The notes under the pieces: generated by a model
Told to the model about the DNA's origin: nothing
Databases searched by the model: none
Seen by the model: the letters and a program-made list of their open reading frames with translations, nothing else
Program-made: the position numbers and the translations under genes
Origin: Ascarosepion bandense
Taxonomy: Eukaryota; Mollusca; Cephalopoda; Sepiida; Sepiidae
Direction: 5' to 3'
Assembly (NCBI GenBank): GCA_037127315.1
Contig: JBBBDQ010000224.1
Location: 7,275,001-7,339,000 of the forward strand
Length of the DNA stretch: 64,000 nt
Shown here: one piece after another, positions 1 to 10,335 of the stretch
How the letters are laid out: every line of letters starts with the position of its first letter
Position numbering within the stretch: the stretch's first letter is position 1

Positions 1-225
1 CAGATTCCAGTTACATTCGTTACATTCACATACGCGCAAACACCGTCGCTTTTCTCCCCAGCTATTGGTTAAATAGCAGGACAGATAGCCTTGGTTGACA
101 ACCAGTCTACCGCAGAAAGTAATGGCAACCTACTGCAGGAAAATCTTCTGCCTAGTCACTCATGTCTCTTTTGAGACATGATCGCCCAAGCTTGTATCAC
201 GTATGGCACATAACTAAAGTGACCG
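1..225 (+). repeat. SINE-A copy, truncated by the window edge
   Basis: This is the body and 3' end of the ~300-bp SINE-A family. It shares with the copies at 2966, 34241, 35249 and 52551 a central block (about 65-150: a 'ttaaatagcaggac' segment, then 'ccttggttgacaaccagtctac') and an end block of 'catgtctctttt', 'gatcgcccaagc' and 'tatcacgtatggcac'. The tRNA-like head would lie upstream of base 1, so whether the copy is full-length cannot be seen. It is non-coding and would need a partner LINE to move. Confidence 0.85.
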
Positions 226-600
226 ATACTGGTTTTTAATTAACTCTCTTAAACTTTTTTCTTTAATGTCTAAAAAAAGATTGCCATTAAAAAGAGTAAT
301 TTAATTTCACGTCGTTTTTTTATGAGGCAACGTAAAACGTAATAGTAAAGTTAAAAATCTTCAGAGAACGACTGATATATAACTCTCTCTCTCTCTCTCT
401 CTTTCTCTCTCCACAGTCATGGCTCTTCTCGAAACTATTCTTGTCATACAACAATTGTGCATTTTGTTTGCTAATATCTCTTATTTACCGGGAGATAATC
501 GTGACATCTTCAGCATTACAACCTAGTGATCATGCTTGGTCTTCAATCCCTGATTGAACCAAACACTTCAGTTTGACACTATTGTAAATTTAATTGCTTG
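226..600. other. Unassigned AT-rich sequence with a (CT)n tract
   Basis: No coding signal or recognised repeat. A short pyrimidine (CT)n tract lies at about 384-412. Confidence 0.5.
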
Positions 601-709
601 TAAGAAATATATATATATAGTGACGTCAATATACATATGTGGGTGCATAGCTATATATTATTATTATTCAGATGCTAATAAAACAGTGCTCAGTGTATGA
701 ACAGAGCTG

Positions 710-767
<58 letters not shown>

Positions 768-835
768 TAATAATATACATATTATCCTACGTCTATGGCA
801 CGAATCGAAGTTTCATGTGTTTTACAATCATCAGG
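600..835 (+). repeat. (TA)n-bearing interspersed repeat, copy 1
   Basis: A ~55-bp (TA)n tract (about 713-768) sits inside sequence shared with a copy on the minus strand at 36720-36885. Shared landmarks in order are 'gacgtcaatata', 'tattattattca', 'taataaaacag', 'tatgaacagagctgtatta', the (TA)n tract, then 'attatcctacg' and 'tatggca'. The dinucleotide tract is therefore part of a dispersed element and not an isolated microsatellite. Class unknown; it could be a small non-autonomous DNA element. Confidence 0.6.
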
Positions 836-1640
836 TGCATGTTTCAAACTGACATTTTATTAGATTTTAATTTAAGTTCACTCGATGTTCATGGGATTTA
901 AGTCTTATAGTGTTACGTTACTGCTTATATCTATATGTAACTAATGGTTACTGATGGAAGTACATTCCACGGTTAAATATTTACTTTTAAAAAGTGGTCA
1001 GTACAAAGGTAGAGCATATTTGACAGAGGATCATAATATTTGATTCCTTTCCAATTCTACAAGATATACAGCATGAATAAATATCCAATGTATAGAGAAA
1101 AATTAAATAATAATAATATAATATAAATTTATAATCACAGATTAGAAAACTTTCGATTTTCCTTTCATTATTTCTATAGAGAAAATATCACTACTTTTTA
1201 CATGTGTGTGTGTGTGTGCGCGCGTGCGCGCGCATCAACGCGCTTTGGGAAGAAATTAGTCAGGTAACGCTCGATGAAATTGTTCGTTTTTGAATTTATG
1301 AACTCATTAATTTTTACTGGAAAGTAAAAAAAACATTTAAAAAAATCTCTCAAAGCCACAAGTTCACTGTTCTGTGATTAATGAGATCGTCACAAAGTTG
1401 AAGAAAATGAATGAATAATTCTCTTAGGAAGCAAGTAACAATTAAACATTCGGTACCATGTATATTTGCTAGATTAACTCTGCTGCCGTTTCTCATGCAA
1501 GATTGACAAAACATTAAAATGATTCTCAATTCTATAGGACAACTGAATGTTGAAAAGATCTAGGACCGATTAAGAAATCATTTTCAGAAAAAATCATATT
1601 TGTTCATTAGGTTAAATTTATAAATTTGATAAGCCCGAAA
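836..1640. other. Unassigned AT-rich sequence with a (TG)n(CG)n tract
   Basis: No gene or known repeat recognised. Bases about 1203-1232 form an alternating purine-pyrimidine run, (TG)n passing into (CG)n. Confidence 0.5.
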
Positions 1641-2050
1641 CATCTCTACATAGTAAAAGACGCTATGGAATAGATGAAGATGCCTTTCAAAAGCAACAAC
1701 AAAATATTAAGAGACTGGTAAATTTCGTTAGAAACAAAAAGAAAGCGCGATGAACTGTTATGTTATATCAATTTTCCTATATAGCAGCGATTTCTGAACA
1801 AAAAATATAAAAAAAGAGACTTGAGATAACATGGATTATGATATTCAAAAAGTATTATACTCAAACAAGAGAGGCAGTGGTAAACAGCAAGTAATTTATG
1901 TAACAAGCTTCTTTGAATGGGAATTATACTAAGAGACAAACACTGATTAGAATTACAAAGGAGAGGACCAGAAGACCGAAATCATTCATAAAATAATAAA
2001 AAAGCCAACACGGAACTCGCTAAGAGCAAGGTCAGAAAATAGAAAAATTC
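1640..2050 (+). mobile_element. LINE-B relic, C-terminal RT region
   Basis: Nucleotide similarity to the long LINE-B at 60565-62345 (opposite strand there) covers the segment coding for the post-RT region. 'gcctttcaaaag...ttaagagactg' matches the stretch for AFQMLSKVLRN, followed by the part coding for RKR...NCYV and an ILLYGNEC-like stretch. All frames are broken by stops and indels. The copy is 5'-truncated and clearly old. Nothing suggests current activity. Confidence 0.6.
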
Positions 2051-2617
2051 ATATTTGTAAATGTTCATTGGTTGAAACGAGGTAGATGTGATCTGGTAAT
2101 TATTTTAGTAATACAATATCCATATCCAATTTTTTTTTATTTTTTACTTACAATCAAAAGTGCTTTAAAAAAATAATTTTATGTCTCAACAATTCAAGAA
2201 AATCGCCTTATACATCCCAATGTAATACTCGAAATTTTAATAAAATTTGATATCATTGTCTGATATTTTGTGGGGTTTTTTTTCTCAAAATATATATTGA
2301 CAAGGATACAATTTGTATTGTATTGAAACTAGGTCTCCACTGAAGACCATGTTGACGGAAACGTTGCAAAGATGAAAAATTTAATATTACTAAGCCGTGT
2401 AGGAATTTTGGGGAGGCAGACAAATAAAATATTAATGGCAAGTTTCTAATCCCTAACCCCAAAATGAAACATGAGCATTAATGGGTTAAAATTGGTAAAT
2501 TGTATCAAAGAAGTAAGAATTGGTCTCAAAGAACTAGATATCATAATAAAAAGTTTTATTTGTTTATAATTTTAAGAAATTCAACATTTGTTCCGTTGAA
2601 AATGACTTGAAAAGAAT
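2051..2617. other. Unassigned AT-rich sequence around a ribozyme-like core
   Basis: The only structured item is the hammerhead-like core at 2340-2365, listed separately. A possible 69-aa minus-strand frame at 2253-2462 has no recognisable domain. Confidence 0.45.
2340..2365 (+). ncRNA. Degenerate hammerhead-like core
   Basis: CTGAAGA (2340-2346) and GAAA (2358-2361) are followed by CGTT, the arrangement seen at the five other sites in this window. Stem II is weak: only the closing C2347-G2357 pair is evident. The flanks do not form a convincing stem I. If related, it is a decayed copy of a different element from the foldback family. Confidence 0.3.
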
Positions 2618-3560
2618 TAACAAGAAAAATCACAGATGCTGATTACGCTGATGATCTAAGGATACTTTTCGATCTCATATGTTAACGAGACTCTTCTCTA
2701 GAGTCTTGAATATTCAGCCAGAGGTATCCGTTTCCACGTTAACTCAGACGAAACAGCCTAAATAAAATTGAAACAATCAAATCAGTATTTGGACAACCTC
2801 ACAACTGTTTAGAAGAATTTACTTATATAGGTAGTAAAATTTCTAGCTGCGAAAGTAATTTAAACACATACATTAAGAAAAGCATGTAGTATCACTGACT
2901 AATTATCTCTAGTGTGGAAATATAGATTCCAAGACAACATGAAAATAAATCCTCTTTCAAGTAACTGTTAAGTGCCATACGTGATATACGCTTGGGCGAT
3001 CATGTCGCGAAAGAGACATGACTGACTGTGCAGAATATTATCCCGTAGTAGCTTACCATTACTTTCTGTGGTAGACTAGTTGCCAGCCAAGGCTATAAAT
3101 ACAATTTGTCCTGTTATTTAACCTATAATTGTAGGGAAGAGACGGATTAATACATTTCCCAAGAGTACTGGGCTGCACCGTATGGACCCTTAATTCAAAA
3201 CTGGAAAGAAGATTGGATAGCTCCTAAACTCGCATGATAAGAGTAACTTTGAATGTCACCTGGAGAGATCGTCTGACCAATGAGCAATTATATGTGAAGC
3301 CTACTATCAGACATCATCAAAGTGCGTAGAGTCAGATTCGCATGGCATTGCTCGAGAGCTAAAGATGGTGAATTTTTTGTGGGAACCTACACAAGAAAGA
3401 GCTAGCATAGAACGATAAGCCAAGACTTATGTCAAGCAGATTTGTGACGCTATAAACTGCCATCACTTAGACCTGCCGAATCTGATGAACAATAGAATTG
3501 GATTGCGACATAGTGAAAGGAATCCGTGCAGGCAGTGAGATTGGATGATGATCAAGAGAA
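2618..3560 (+). mobile_element. LINE-A (RTE-like) relic, RT C-terminal half
   Basis: A decayed reverse transcriptase of the type often annotated 'craniofacial development protein 2-like' (RTE-like). The catalytic motif DYADD is readable at 2641-2655. It is followed by pieces matching the GI-FHVNSDET block and the YIGSKISSCE block. After an inserted SINE-A (2966-3170) the frame resumes with ALNVTWRDRLTNEQLY, SVRRVRFAWHC, LWEPTQERAS and the closing DLPNLMNNRIG. The 3' end has a short GATGATGA run at about 3545, typical of RTE tails. Several stops and frameshifts are present. The endonuclease and the N-terminal RT are absent, so the copy is 5'-truncated. Confidence 0.8.
2966..3170 (-). repeat. 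SINE-A copy nested in LINE-A
   Basis: The 3' half of SINE-A in minus orientation, with 'ttaagtgccatacgtgata', 'gatcatgtcgcgaaagagac' and 'gccaaggctata' as landmarks. The tRNA-like head is missing. Coding similarity to LINE-A is found on both sides, so the SINE inserted after the LINE. I could not define a target-site duplication. Confidence 0.75.
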
Positions 3561-3814
3561 ATTTAATGATAAAAGAGGATGGAAAACTGTAACTAAAGAC
3601 AAGAAAGAATAAAGAGGTAGTAGAAGAAGAAAATACAACGCGTTTTTCCTGAAAATTGCAAACATAGAGTTAAGGAAGTTGAAGAAAATGAAACAAAGAA
3701 ATAGAATAAAGCATGAGAACAACAAAAAAATAATTCGAAGTTGATTTTTAAAAATATCTTGTTTATAAACATTGCTTAAAAAAGTGATGATATAACCGAA
3801 AATATTTTAGACAG
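3561..3814. other. Unassigned A-rich sequence
   Basis: Nothing recognisable. Purine-biased, without a repeated unit. Confidence 0.4.
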
Positions 3815-4615
3815 TGTAAAACATTTTTGTGGTATGTCCTATTATATGCCATGCCCCTTCAGGAAATGGATAATCGTGGCCTCCGCAACTTCCTATACAT
3901 TGTAACTCTTAACAATATTCGTCAATTTACTATCCCTCTCACACCATGGTCTACTATACCTTTACACAAGTCTGTCATGTATGTTACATGCAGTTTCTTT
4001 CTGTTTTCTTCTCTTCAATAAATAATGTGAGTGTCAAATTATTCGAATCGTCTTTTCTCATGATTTGTCTCTAATTTTGAGATGAATTATTGCAACTATT
4101 TACACCATTTAACTCATTCAGAATGTTGTCCTCATTTTTACTGCTATAGTCACGACGTTTCGGCCGTTCATGCTCTGGTCATTTTCATGTAACATACGTC
4201 AAAAATTCTAACCGAACCTTTTATTTCATTCAATGTATATCATCTGAAGAAGGCTGGAGCGTACAACGGCCAAAAACTTTGTGAATATAGCAATGAATAC
4301 GAGGACAGCAGTCCGAAAGATGTAAATAATGTAAGTACATCTTTCCTCATATATCACGGAAATCTCAATTAATTTCAATTGTTATTTTTATTACCATTTA
4401 ACTTAAAACTTCCTTATTGCTTACATGTTCCGCTCATATTATCAATATCCTTCCATAGAACTAAATTTGTTTCACCAAATCTAATTTTCATCCGTGAGGA
4501 AATTATCCAGTATTCACTGCCGTATAGAAAAATTGATAATACATATAATTTCTGCACTCTCGTTCTTCTCTATCAAAATTTTATTGTTTCTTAATACTTT
4601 GTTTAACTTTTGAAA
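3815..4615 (-). mobile_element. Old LINE-B copy split by a foldback element
   Basis: Two collinear pieces of one diverged LINE-B copy. The right-hand piece, 4346-4615, matches the segment that codes for the region from KRQLKF back to SVL-YSSECWTISSKM in the long copy. The left piece, 3815-4100, matches the 3' end ('ccccttcagga', 'gtgtcaaatt', 'cttttctcatga'). Between them lies the foldback at 4101-4345, which interrupts the LINE. At 4616 the 3' end of a second, better preserved LINE-B begins in the same orientation. No frame is open. The left piece is supported mainly by its similarity to another old copy at 6855-7165. Confidence 0.55.
4101..4345. mobile_element. Foldback element with degenerate ribozyme-like core
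   Basis: Imperfect inverted arms. The left arm (about 4118-4180) reads 'agaatgttgtcctcattttt' then 'acgacgtttcggccgtt'. The right arm (about 4240-4330) reads 'ctgaagaaggctggag', 'acaacggcc', then 'gaggacagcagtccg'. The arms enclose a loop of ~70 bp. The right arm carries CTGAAGA at 4244-4250, but its GAAAC is mutated to AAAAC, so this core should be dead. Same family as 13203-13350, 32040-32480 and the single arm at 51129-51212. It sits inside an old LINE-B copy. Confidence 0.65.
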
Positions 4616-5460
4616 AGGATTCTTCTTTTTATGTGCCGTATCCTTTCAGGACGTAGGCGATCATAGACTTCCACTGGCTCCTTCCACTTGTCGATCTTAA
4701 CACTTTTGTTCTCGGTGTCTTTCTCAAACTCTACTTCGCCATCCATTTGCTCAAGCCCATCAAGTATGTCTCTCACTACATTTCCGTCTCTCATTTCCTC
4801 TATCCGTCCTGTGAGTATTATATTCTGCAAACCCTATTTTCTCATTAAGTACTCCAGTAACCTTATCTGTATCTTACTGATACTAATTATAAATATCCTT
4901 TTCATTTACATCTTCTCCAAAACCTTATCGTTTCTCACCTGTTCAGTCCATAGTATCCCTAGCATCCTTCTGTAGAGCTACATTTCTGCTGTTTCAAGTC
5001 TCTCCCTTATCTTTAAGGATATTGTACAGCATTCGCTACCATATAGAACGATAATCTAGTACTTTTCTTTGTTTTGAAAGAACTCTTCCTATCTCTCAAT
5101 ACTCTGCTTAGCTTTTGAAATATGCCCTTGGGTATGACAATGCACCTTCGGATCTCAGTGTCGCACTTTCCATCCGTTGATAGAACATCTTCCAGGTATT
5201 TGAATTTCTGCAGTTGTTTGATTTTCGTACCCCAACCTGTAGCTGGCATCTTGGATTCCTCTTTTTGCTGAATGTCCATGCATTCAGTTTTCTTAAGTCT
5301 ATGCTTAGCCCTTTCTTTCTTTCTTTTCCCTTGCTACCTTCTGTTGGTTTCCACTTCCTTTCCATGTCTGCTAACAGCACTGTGTTATCTGCGTTTTTTA
5401 TATTTTTCAGATTGTGGCCACCAATGACGATTCCAAATAGGAATTCTAGCTTGTGGTATA
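4616..5460 (-). mobile_element. LINE-B copy, RT 3' half to 3' end
   Basis: Reading on the minus strand from about 5420: an RT segment just after the YADD motif (VLLADMERKW), then the Q-GTKIKQLQKFKYLEDVLSTDG block and a CDTEIRR block, then KG-FQKLSRVLRDR, ending in QNIILTGRIEE and YDRLRPERI. The 3' end is 'gcacataaaaagaagaatcc' on the minus strand, like the GAA-rich end of other copies. Frames break repeatedly and the EMW-FYRRMLR region is damaged. The copy abuts an older LINE-B piece at 4615, suggesting insertion into it. The 5' part with endonuclease and RT palm is missing. Confidence 0.8.
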
Positions 5461-6219
5461 ATTACTATAAAAAGATATAATGGAGCATTTATATTTTGTC
5501 TAATTAAAACATGGGTTGATGTCTGAATGATATCAACACTAAATATGAGAACAATAGTGTGAATGTAGATTCGGTATATAGCATTGGTTGAATCATACTG
5601 TGATTAGTCGGAACTCAAGTGAAGAGATACGTAGGACTAACACATCAACTGTGTGATGTAAATAAAGCAACAAAGAAAGAAAACAAAGAATTAAAAGAAC
5701 GAAAAAGAGTAAAATAATATATGACTGTGTTGATAATTGTTGAGCGTTTTTGATGGTTAGAGAAGTTGAGGCGACTTTCGATTAGTCTCGGAAATTTCAT
5801 TGCTGAAGTCAGGAATTATTCCGATAATCGCAATCCAGGCTCTCTCATGTACTCTGCGTCTGGTTTCGGCGTTCTAAACATGTGCAGTCAGCCGAAGGTG
5901 ATCGCTTAGCTATTTCTAGACGCTAGAGGTCCCCAGAGGTTCATGACTAATCAGTATGATCTTTCTCTATTTCATGCTTAAGTTCTTCAAGAAGCGCGCG
6001 GATGAAAAACGAATGATCGCTTCGCTATTTATCGATATTATCTCAACATTTTCTTTTTCGATTTCTTCGTTTTAAATGTTTTTTTCTTTTCTTTTGTATT
6101 AATTCGTTTTTCTTCTAATCTCTTTGATCCTTTACTTTTTCTTTAATTATTTTCTTTCTTTTTTGTTCTTTAAATTATTTTGTTTTCATATTTCTTTTCA
6201 AAATGTCTGTGCTGCTTCC
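5461..6219. other. Unassigned sequence with a T-rich tract
   Basis: 5461-5990 shows no recognised repeat and no coding frame; it is slightly richer in GC around 5820-6000. 6040-6200 is a TTCTTT-rich pyrimidine tract of low complexity. Confidence 0.45.
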
Positions 6220-6690
6220 TTTTTATCATTTCACCCCTAGCAAGGCAAGGCCTCTCGTACGCAGGGGCTTATAGTGAGAGAAAAGACTGAGTACAAGGGA
6301 TTTTAAATAAAAGAATAAACGATTAACAGAATTCAAGAAGATATAAAATGGTAATTGGCGTTGCATTTCAATTTTTGATAATTATAGCTATCAGGGAATC
6401 AAGAAAACGGAAGGTGATTTCCACAGGCAGAAACTGTGAGAAAAGAAACTGTTGGGGTAGAAGTGAAGGTTAAATTACCTATTTCAATGGTAAAGGGTGG
6501 GACCTAGATACCAACCTAGTAGCATGCTTAAATTCCCGTGGTCTTGGCACCAGAGAAATAAGTTCGTCAGTTGCAGATCCTTTTTTGGATTTTGTCGAAA
6601 ACCTCGAGATGAATAACATGAGCTACCGACTAGATATGACAACAGTATTCAATACACCTCTTTATGTTTATCATTCTAATTATCGTATTA
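6220..6690 (-). mobile_element. LINE-C relic, C-terminus and 3' tail
   Basis: The minus strand ends in the LINE-C tail (6220-6275: 'gcccctgcgtacgag...gccttgctaggggtgaaatgat'). 6430-6600 aligns with 10550-10720 of the better LINE-C copy, sharing 'ttccacaggc', 'gagaaaagaa', 'ctgttgg', 'gggtgggacctag' and 'aagttc'. These encode the FFSRTSRLWNSLP and SHPST regions. No open frame remains. The copy carries ~60 bp (about 6345-6410) also seen at 9060-9200, probably a subfamily 3' UTR. Confidence 0.75.
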
Positions 6691-6854
6691 AGTTCATCAC
6701 TATTTTCAAATATTCAATTTTCTTCTTATTTCATAGTTCTATTTTTGCATTTTTAGTTTCTCATAGAAAATCCTTATTTTCTTCGTCTTCTGCATCAACA
6801 GGTTTTCGTTTATCTATGTTACAACTCTTAACTAAGGTACTTTGCCTATCAACA
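6691..6854. other. Unassigned T-rich sequence
   Basis: Nothing recognised between a LINE-C and a LINE-B relic. Confidence 0.4.
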
Positions 6855-7165
6855 CGGAATATTTCATCTTCTATGCACCGTTCCCCTTCAGGATGCGACG
6901 ATGATGGCTCGCCACAATTTTTTTTGTGGCTATAATCTGTGTTTTTGATATTATCCTCACTCCCGGTCCCTGTTATATCAAACTTTTACACACGCCGTTT
7001 CATTCTGCTCCTTTGTCTTCAATATATTTTGCGAGTGTCAAATTCTCAAAGCCCTCTCTCCTCATAACGTAACTCAGAAAATTCAACTCTGTCTTTCAAA
7101 TTCTAAGCAAAAGTGTCTTTTTAAATTGCATATTATGTTCATTGTATTCTCAGTATCTAATTTAC
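6855..7165 (-). mobile_element. Old LINE-B relic, 3' end
   Basis: Shares with LINE-B 3' ends 'cttctatgcaccgttccccttcaggatgcg'-type sequence (split here: 'cttctatgcaccg', 'ccccttcagga'), and with 3985-4075 the stretch 'gcgagtgtcaaatt' then 'ctcctcata'. It then runs through the part corresponding to the KRQLKFLGHAMRKE coding region. No open frame. Strongly diverged. Confidence 0.5.
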
Positions 7166-7599
7166 TGTACTAGTTACTAGCTTTGTAAAGTAAGTCATTT
7201 CTTACAAGTTCATTCACCCTTACTTTATGTACAATTTTGGCCATGTACCACATGAAAACAAAGGCTTTAATATTCTTGTTGATATATGTTGTTATGTATT
7301 TATTGCTGTTTCCAATGATGAGTGTTTAAGTCAAGATAAATATCAGGATTTTCAAAAGTTAGTTTTAAAATTTCAGAGTCCGTCTTCAATTAGAAGTTGA
7401 GCCAAAATTTCAAAAAATACACATTGTTTATTAAAGTTATCCTATTGAAATATCGTCTAATCTCATCACAAATGTCACATGTTATGTGTTAGCATAATAT
7501 GTGAGATAGATTTAGTTTGTTATCAGCACTAATAATCCGGGCCCAGTTAGTCAGATTCAGTAGGTAGAATCGTTATTAATAAATAAATAAATAACAATT
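7166..7599. other. Unassigned AT-rich sequence
   Basis: No coding frame and no repeat shared with other parts of the window. A short (AATA)n run lies near 7580. Confidence 0.45.
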
Positions 7600-8335
7600 A
7601 ACTTTTTTCACAGAATGAATCAATCAGCTAATTCCACCATTCAAATAATTCAAGCCAGTCGATGCCTAGTAAATTAAAGTTTTTAATTTTACCTTCAAGA
7701 GCAATATTACATGTTCCCAAGGAAAATTAATTTCTAACCCGATATTCCTCTTTCGACTTTGTCAGTTCTTTGCAAGTTAGACTTGCCAATTGTTTTTTGT
7801 TCATTAATAATTGTAATAGCACTAGAAGTATCCAATTATAATCTCACTGTAGCATCATTTATTTTTACTGTCACAAATTTCTTATTATTTAAACGTTCCA
7901 GTTTTTTAACTGGTAGCACTACTTTTAGCAAGTTAGTTTGTATTTCTTTTCAAATTATAATAGCTTTGTTTGTGACCTATTTTTCCACAATTAAAAACAC
8001 TTTTAGGTTTTAAATAGATAGTCCTTTCTGAAATGAAGCATGCTACAACCATAGTATATTAAGTTTTGCAGTATTTTTCTGTTGGTACTACTGTCTTATT
8101 TCCTGTTTTTGTCGGACTAGCTATATTTCTGATGTTTGATTTTTGATGTATCATGCCATAAGCTGACAATTTTTTGACACTCTTCTGCAATATTCTGTAT
8201 TGTTACCTTTGAATCCTGTTCAAGTTTTGTAAGAATTTGAGAGCATATTTCCACTTCACTGATTGATGTTAAAATTTTTACAAAGATTAGACATTTAAAG
8301 CTTAAATTTCTCATTCTCATTGTTGATTTTATAAG
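7600..8335 (-). mobile_element. Gypsy-type LTR retrotransposon relic: gag end, zinc knuckle, protease
   Basis: Minus strand. A 73-aa frame at 8117-8338 resembles the gag C-terminal block of gypsy-type retroelements: FKCLIFV near its start, then ILTKLEQDSKVTIQNIAEEC and a closing HDTSKI. Downstream (about 7950-8000) is a damaged zinc knuckle in which only NCGKIGHKQ is readable, with the first and last cysteines lost. A retropepsin-like region follows. The active-site triad at 7818-7835 reads L-D-T-S-S instead of the usual D-T-G. Then come ITIINE and a GIDWLE end. Multiple stops are present; no LTR, RT or integrase is seen. SINE-B sequence abuts its gag side at 8336. Confidence 0.65.
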
Positions 8336-8410
8336 CATCCCTTGTTTCCTGTTTAGGATGCGGTTTCCTCTTTTCTAATCTTCTCACTTTGTTTTTTTTG
8401 GTTTTTTTTT
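8336..8410 (+). repeat. Partial duplicate of SINE-B
   Basis: Bases 8336-8368 are identical over 33 bases to 8484-8516 inside the complete SINE-B next door, and similarity continues for ~20 bp. It ends in a T-rich run. It is either a separate truncated SINE-B or a local duplication. Confidence 0.7.
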
Positions 8411-8655
8411 CAATTGGAGTAGATAGACTAAACTATCGCCCGGTTCACACTCCACCCACATCTATTGAACAGGTGAAGAGGCTCATCCCTTGTTTCCTGT
8501 TTAGGATGCGGTTTCCGGTTTTCTCTTTTCCAATCTCTCCACTCTTATGTAGCCCCCTGCACATCAGTGGTGTTACTGCCTTGCTCGGGGTGATATGATT
8601 AAAAAATAAAAAATAAAAATAAATAAATAAATAAATACATAAATAAATAAAAACT
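8411..8655 (+). repeat. SINE-B copy 1 (LINE-C tail)
   Basis: About 190 bp plus an A-rich tail. It begins 'caattggagtagatagac' and carries a possible B-box-like 'ggttcacactcc' near 8442. It ends with 'tatgtagccccctgcacat...gctcggggtgatatgattaaaa' (8546-8602), followed by (AAAT)n. That last ~55 bp is nearly the same as the 3' end of LINE-C at 20246-20302, which implies mobilisation by that LINE. Two more copies lie at 26388 and 54851. The A box is not convincing. Confidence 0.8.
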
Positions 8656-8874
8656 TTTCAAATTAATCCCAAACGAACAATTAGCACTTCAAAAATGGTC
8701 AACTCACCATCGGATTAATTTGTAATATTCTTGAATTAGAATGAATTATGGATAATTGGGTGAGTTGATATTAATCACTTTCTTATGATTTTGAGAATTT
8801 ATTCGTGTCATAAAATTGTGATTTTTTTTTTCTGTTAATATCTATTATGATTAATTTACAAGTTCCTCTCTCAC

Positions 8875-8922
<48 letters not shown>

Positions 8923-9049
8923 TTAAAGTGTAGCAGAAATACCTCCGACATAATCTCTTGGTATTAAATTTGTGGTATTTCTGGTAGATATATACGGAAG
9001 GTGTGTGTTAAATAAAATGAGAAAATGTCAGGGATGAGAATTGGGAATA
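8656..9049. other. Unassigned AT-rich sequence with (TA)n
   Basis: (TA)n at about 8878-8920. Otherwise nothing recognised. Confidence 0.5.
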
Positions 9050-9200
9050 AAAAACAGGGTTCAAAAAGAGAAAACATGGCGATTAACGCCGCATTTACAT
9101 TTTTCAAAATCGTGCCTCTTTTGTGCCACTTTCAAGAAATGCAGAAAACCGGAAGATAGTTTCACATGCGAAAAGACCGAAAGAAGAAAATATTAAAAAG
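9050..9200 (-). mobile_element. LINE-C-related 3' fragment
   Basis: Similar to 6345-6445 in the 6.2-kb LINE-C relic ('gcgattaacgccgcattt' against 'ggtaattggcgttgcattt', then 'gcagaaaaccgg' and 'gatagtttcaca'). Probably the same subfamily's 3' region. No frame. Weak evidence. Confidence 0.4.
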
Positions 9201-9289
9201 AAATAAAATAAAACCAGCCTGATTATCTGAGGATATATACTTTAGTAGCAGATGAGTTGCTTCTAGCTTTCTTTTTAAATTTTCTTTTT

Positions 9290-9359
<70 letters not shown>

Positions 9360-9520
9360 TCATTTAGATCAGCACCTAGCGTCAACTCAGTTTAATGCTT
9401 AAAAACAATCATCAACCAATTATATGACCGTGGGTTGTTGACCTCAATGTTTAACTTAATATTTATATAAGCTCTATCTCTATTGAGTACTTTTACTTTT
9501 AAATATAGAATACTTTAAAA

Positions 9521-9569
<49 letters not shown>

Positions 9570-9692
9570 GAGAGAATGAAAGAGAGAGAGATTTCCTGAA
9601 AACTTTCTGCTCTTTTATCAGGCACCGACTACGTGAATATCTCTACTTTTAACAGATTATACATGTTCTGTGTGTATGAATACAAACATACA

Positions 9693-9731
<39 letters not shown>

Positions 9732-10335
9732 TCTACGTGTATATTTTTTATTTCTTTTGATAGAGAACAAGCTAATCGTCATATCTTTCACGAATGTCTT
9801 CATCTTTCATCAATCACCAATCAAAACGTATATCCCCCGCGCAAAAAAATATATTCATCTCAATCGATCCATAGCGCTGTTCCCAATCTCTAATGACATG
9901 AGTCCAGTAGAGATTCGGCCTTTTATATTATTTTATATCTTCTGAATAGATTTCTCTTGTGGCTCAGTTCATCTTGAGATGAAACTTGCAATCTATGAAA
10001 TCATCCAACGGTTAAAAGTTTTTATTACTTCTTAAATATCATGGCTTTCTTCTGGGATGGTTAACAGTGCTCTTTTACAAAGTTCATTTTACAAGTTGGT
10101 TATGGTTAGTGCCATCGAGGACAATTTCTTAGAAACGATTTTTCATTAAGCGTACTTTTATGTTTTTATTTCCGTTTTTATCGTAATTTTAGCCTTTAAA
10201 CAACGATTGCAGGAACTGAAAAATGACAACATAATTATTTTATATGCATATATGTGAGAGTGAGTGAGCCAGTGAGTGAGAGGGGGAGAGAGTAAATGAA
10301 TAAGGAAACCTAAATAGCGAGAAAGTATTTTTTTG
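9201..10335. repeat. Microsatellite-rich intergenic stretch
   Basis: (TA)n(TG)n at 9293-9357, (TA)n at 9522-9566 followed by a (GA) run, and (TA)n at 9696-9729. A GA-rich stretch lies at 10255-10295. Reading frames across these tracts encode only YIYIYI-type runs and are not genes. The remaining sequence is unassigned. Confidence 0.7.

Noticed and set aside
9633..9945. Two frames with YIYIYI runs
   Set aside because: Translation of a (TA)n microsatellite.
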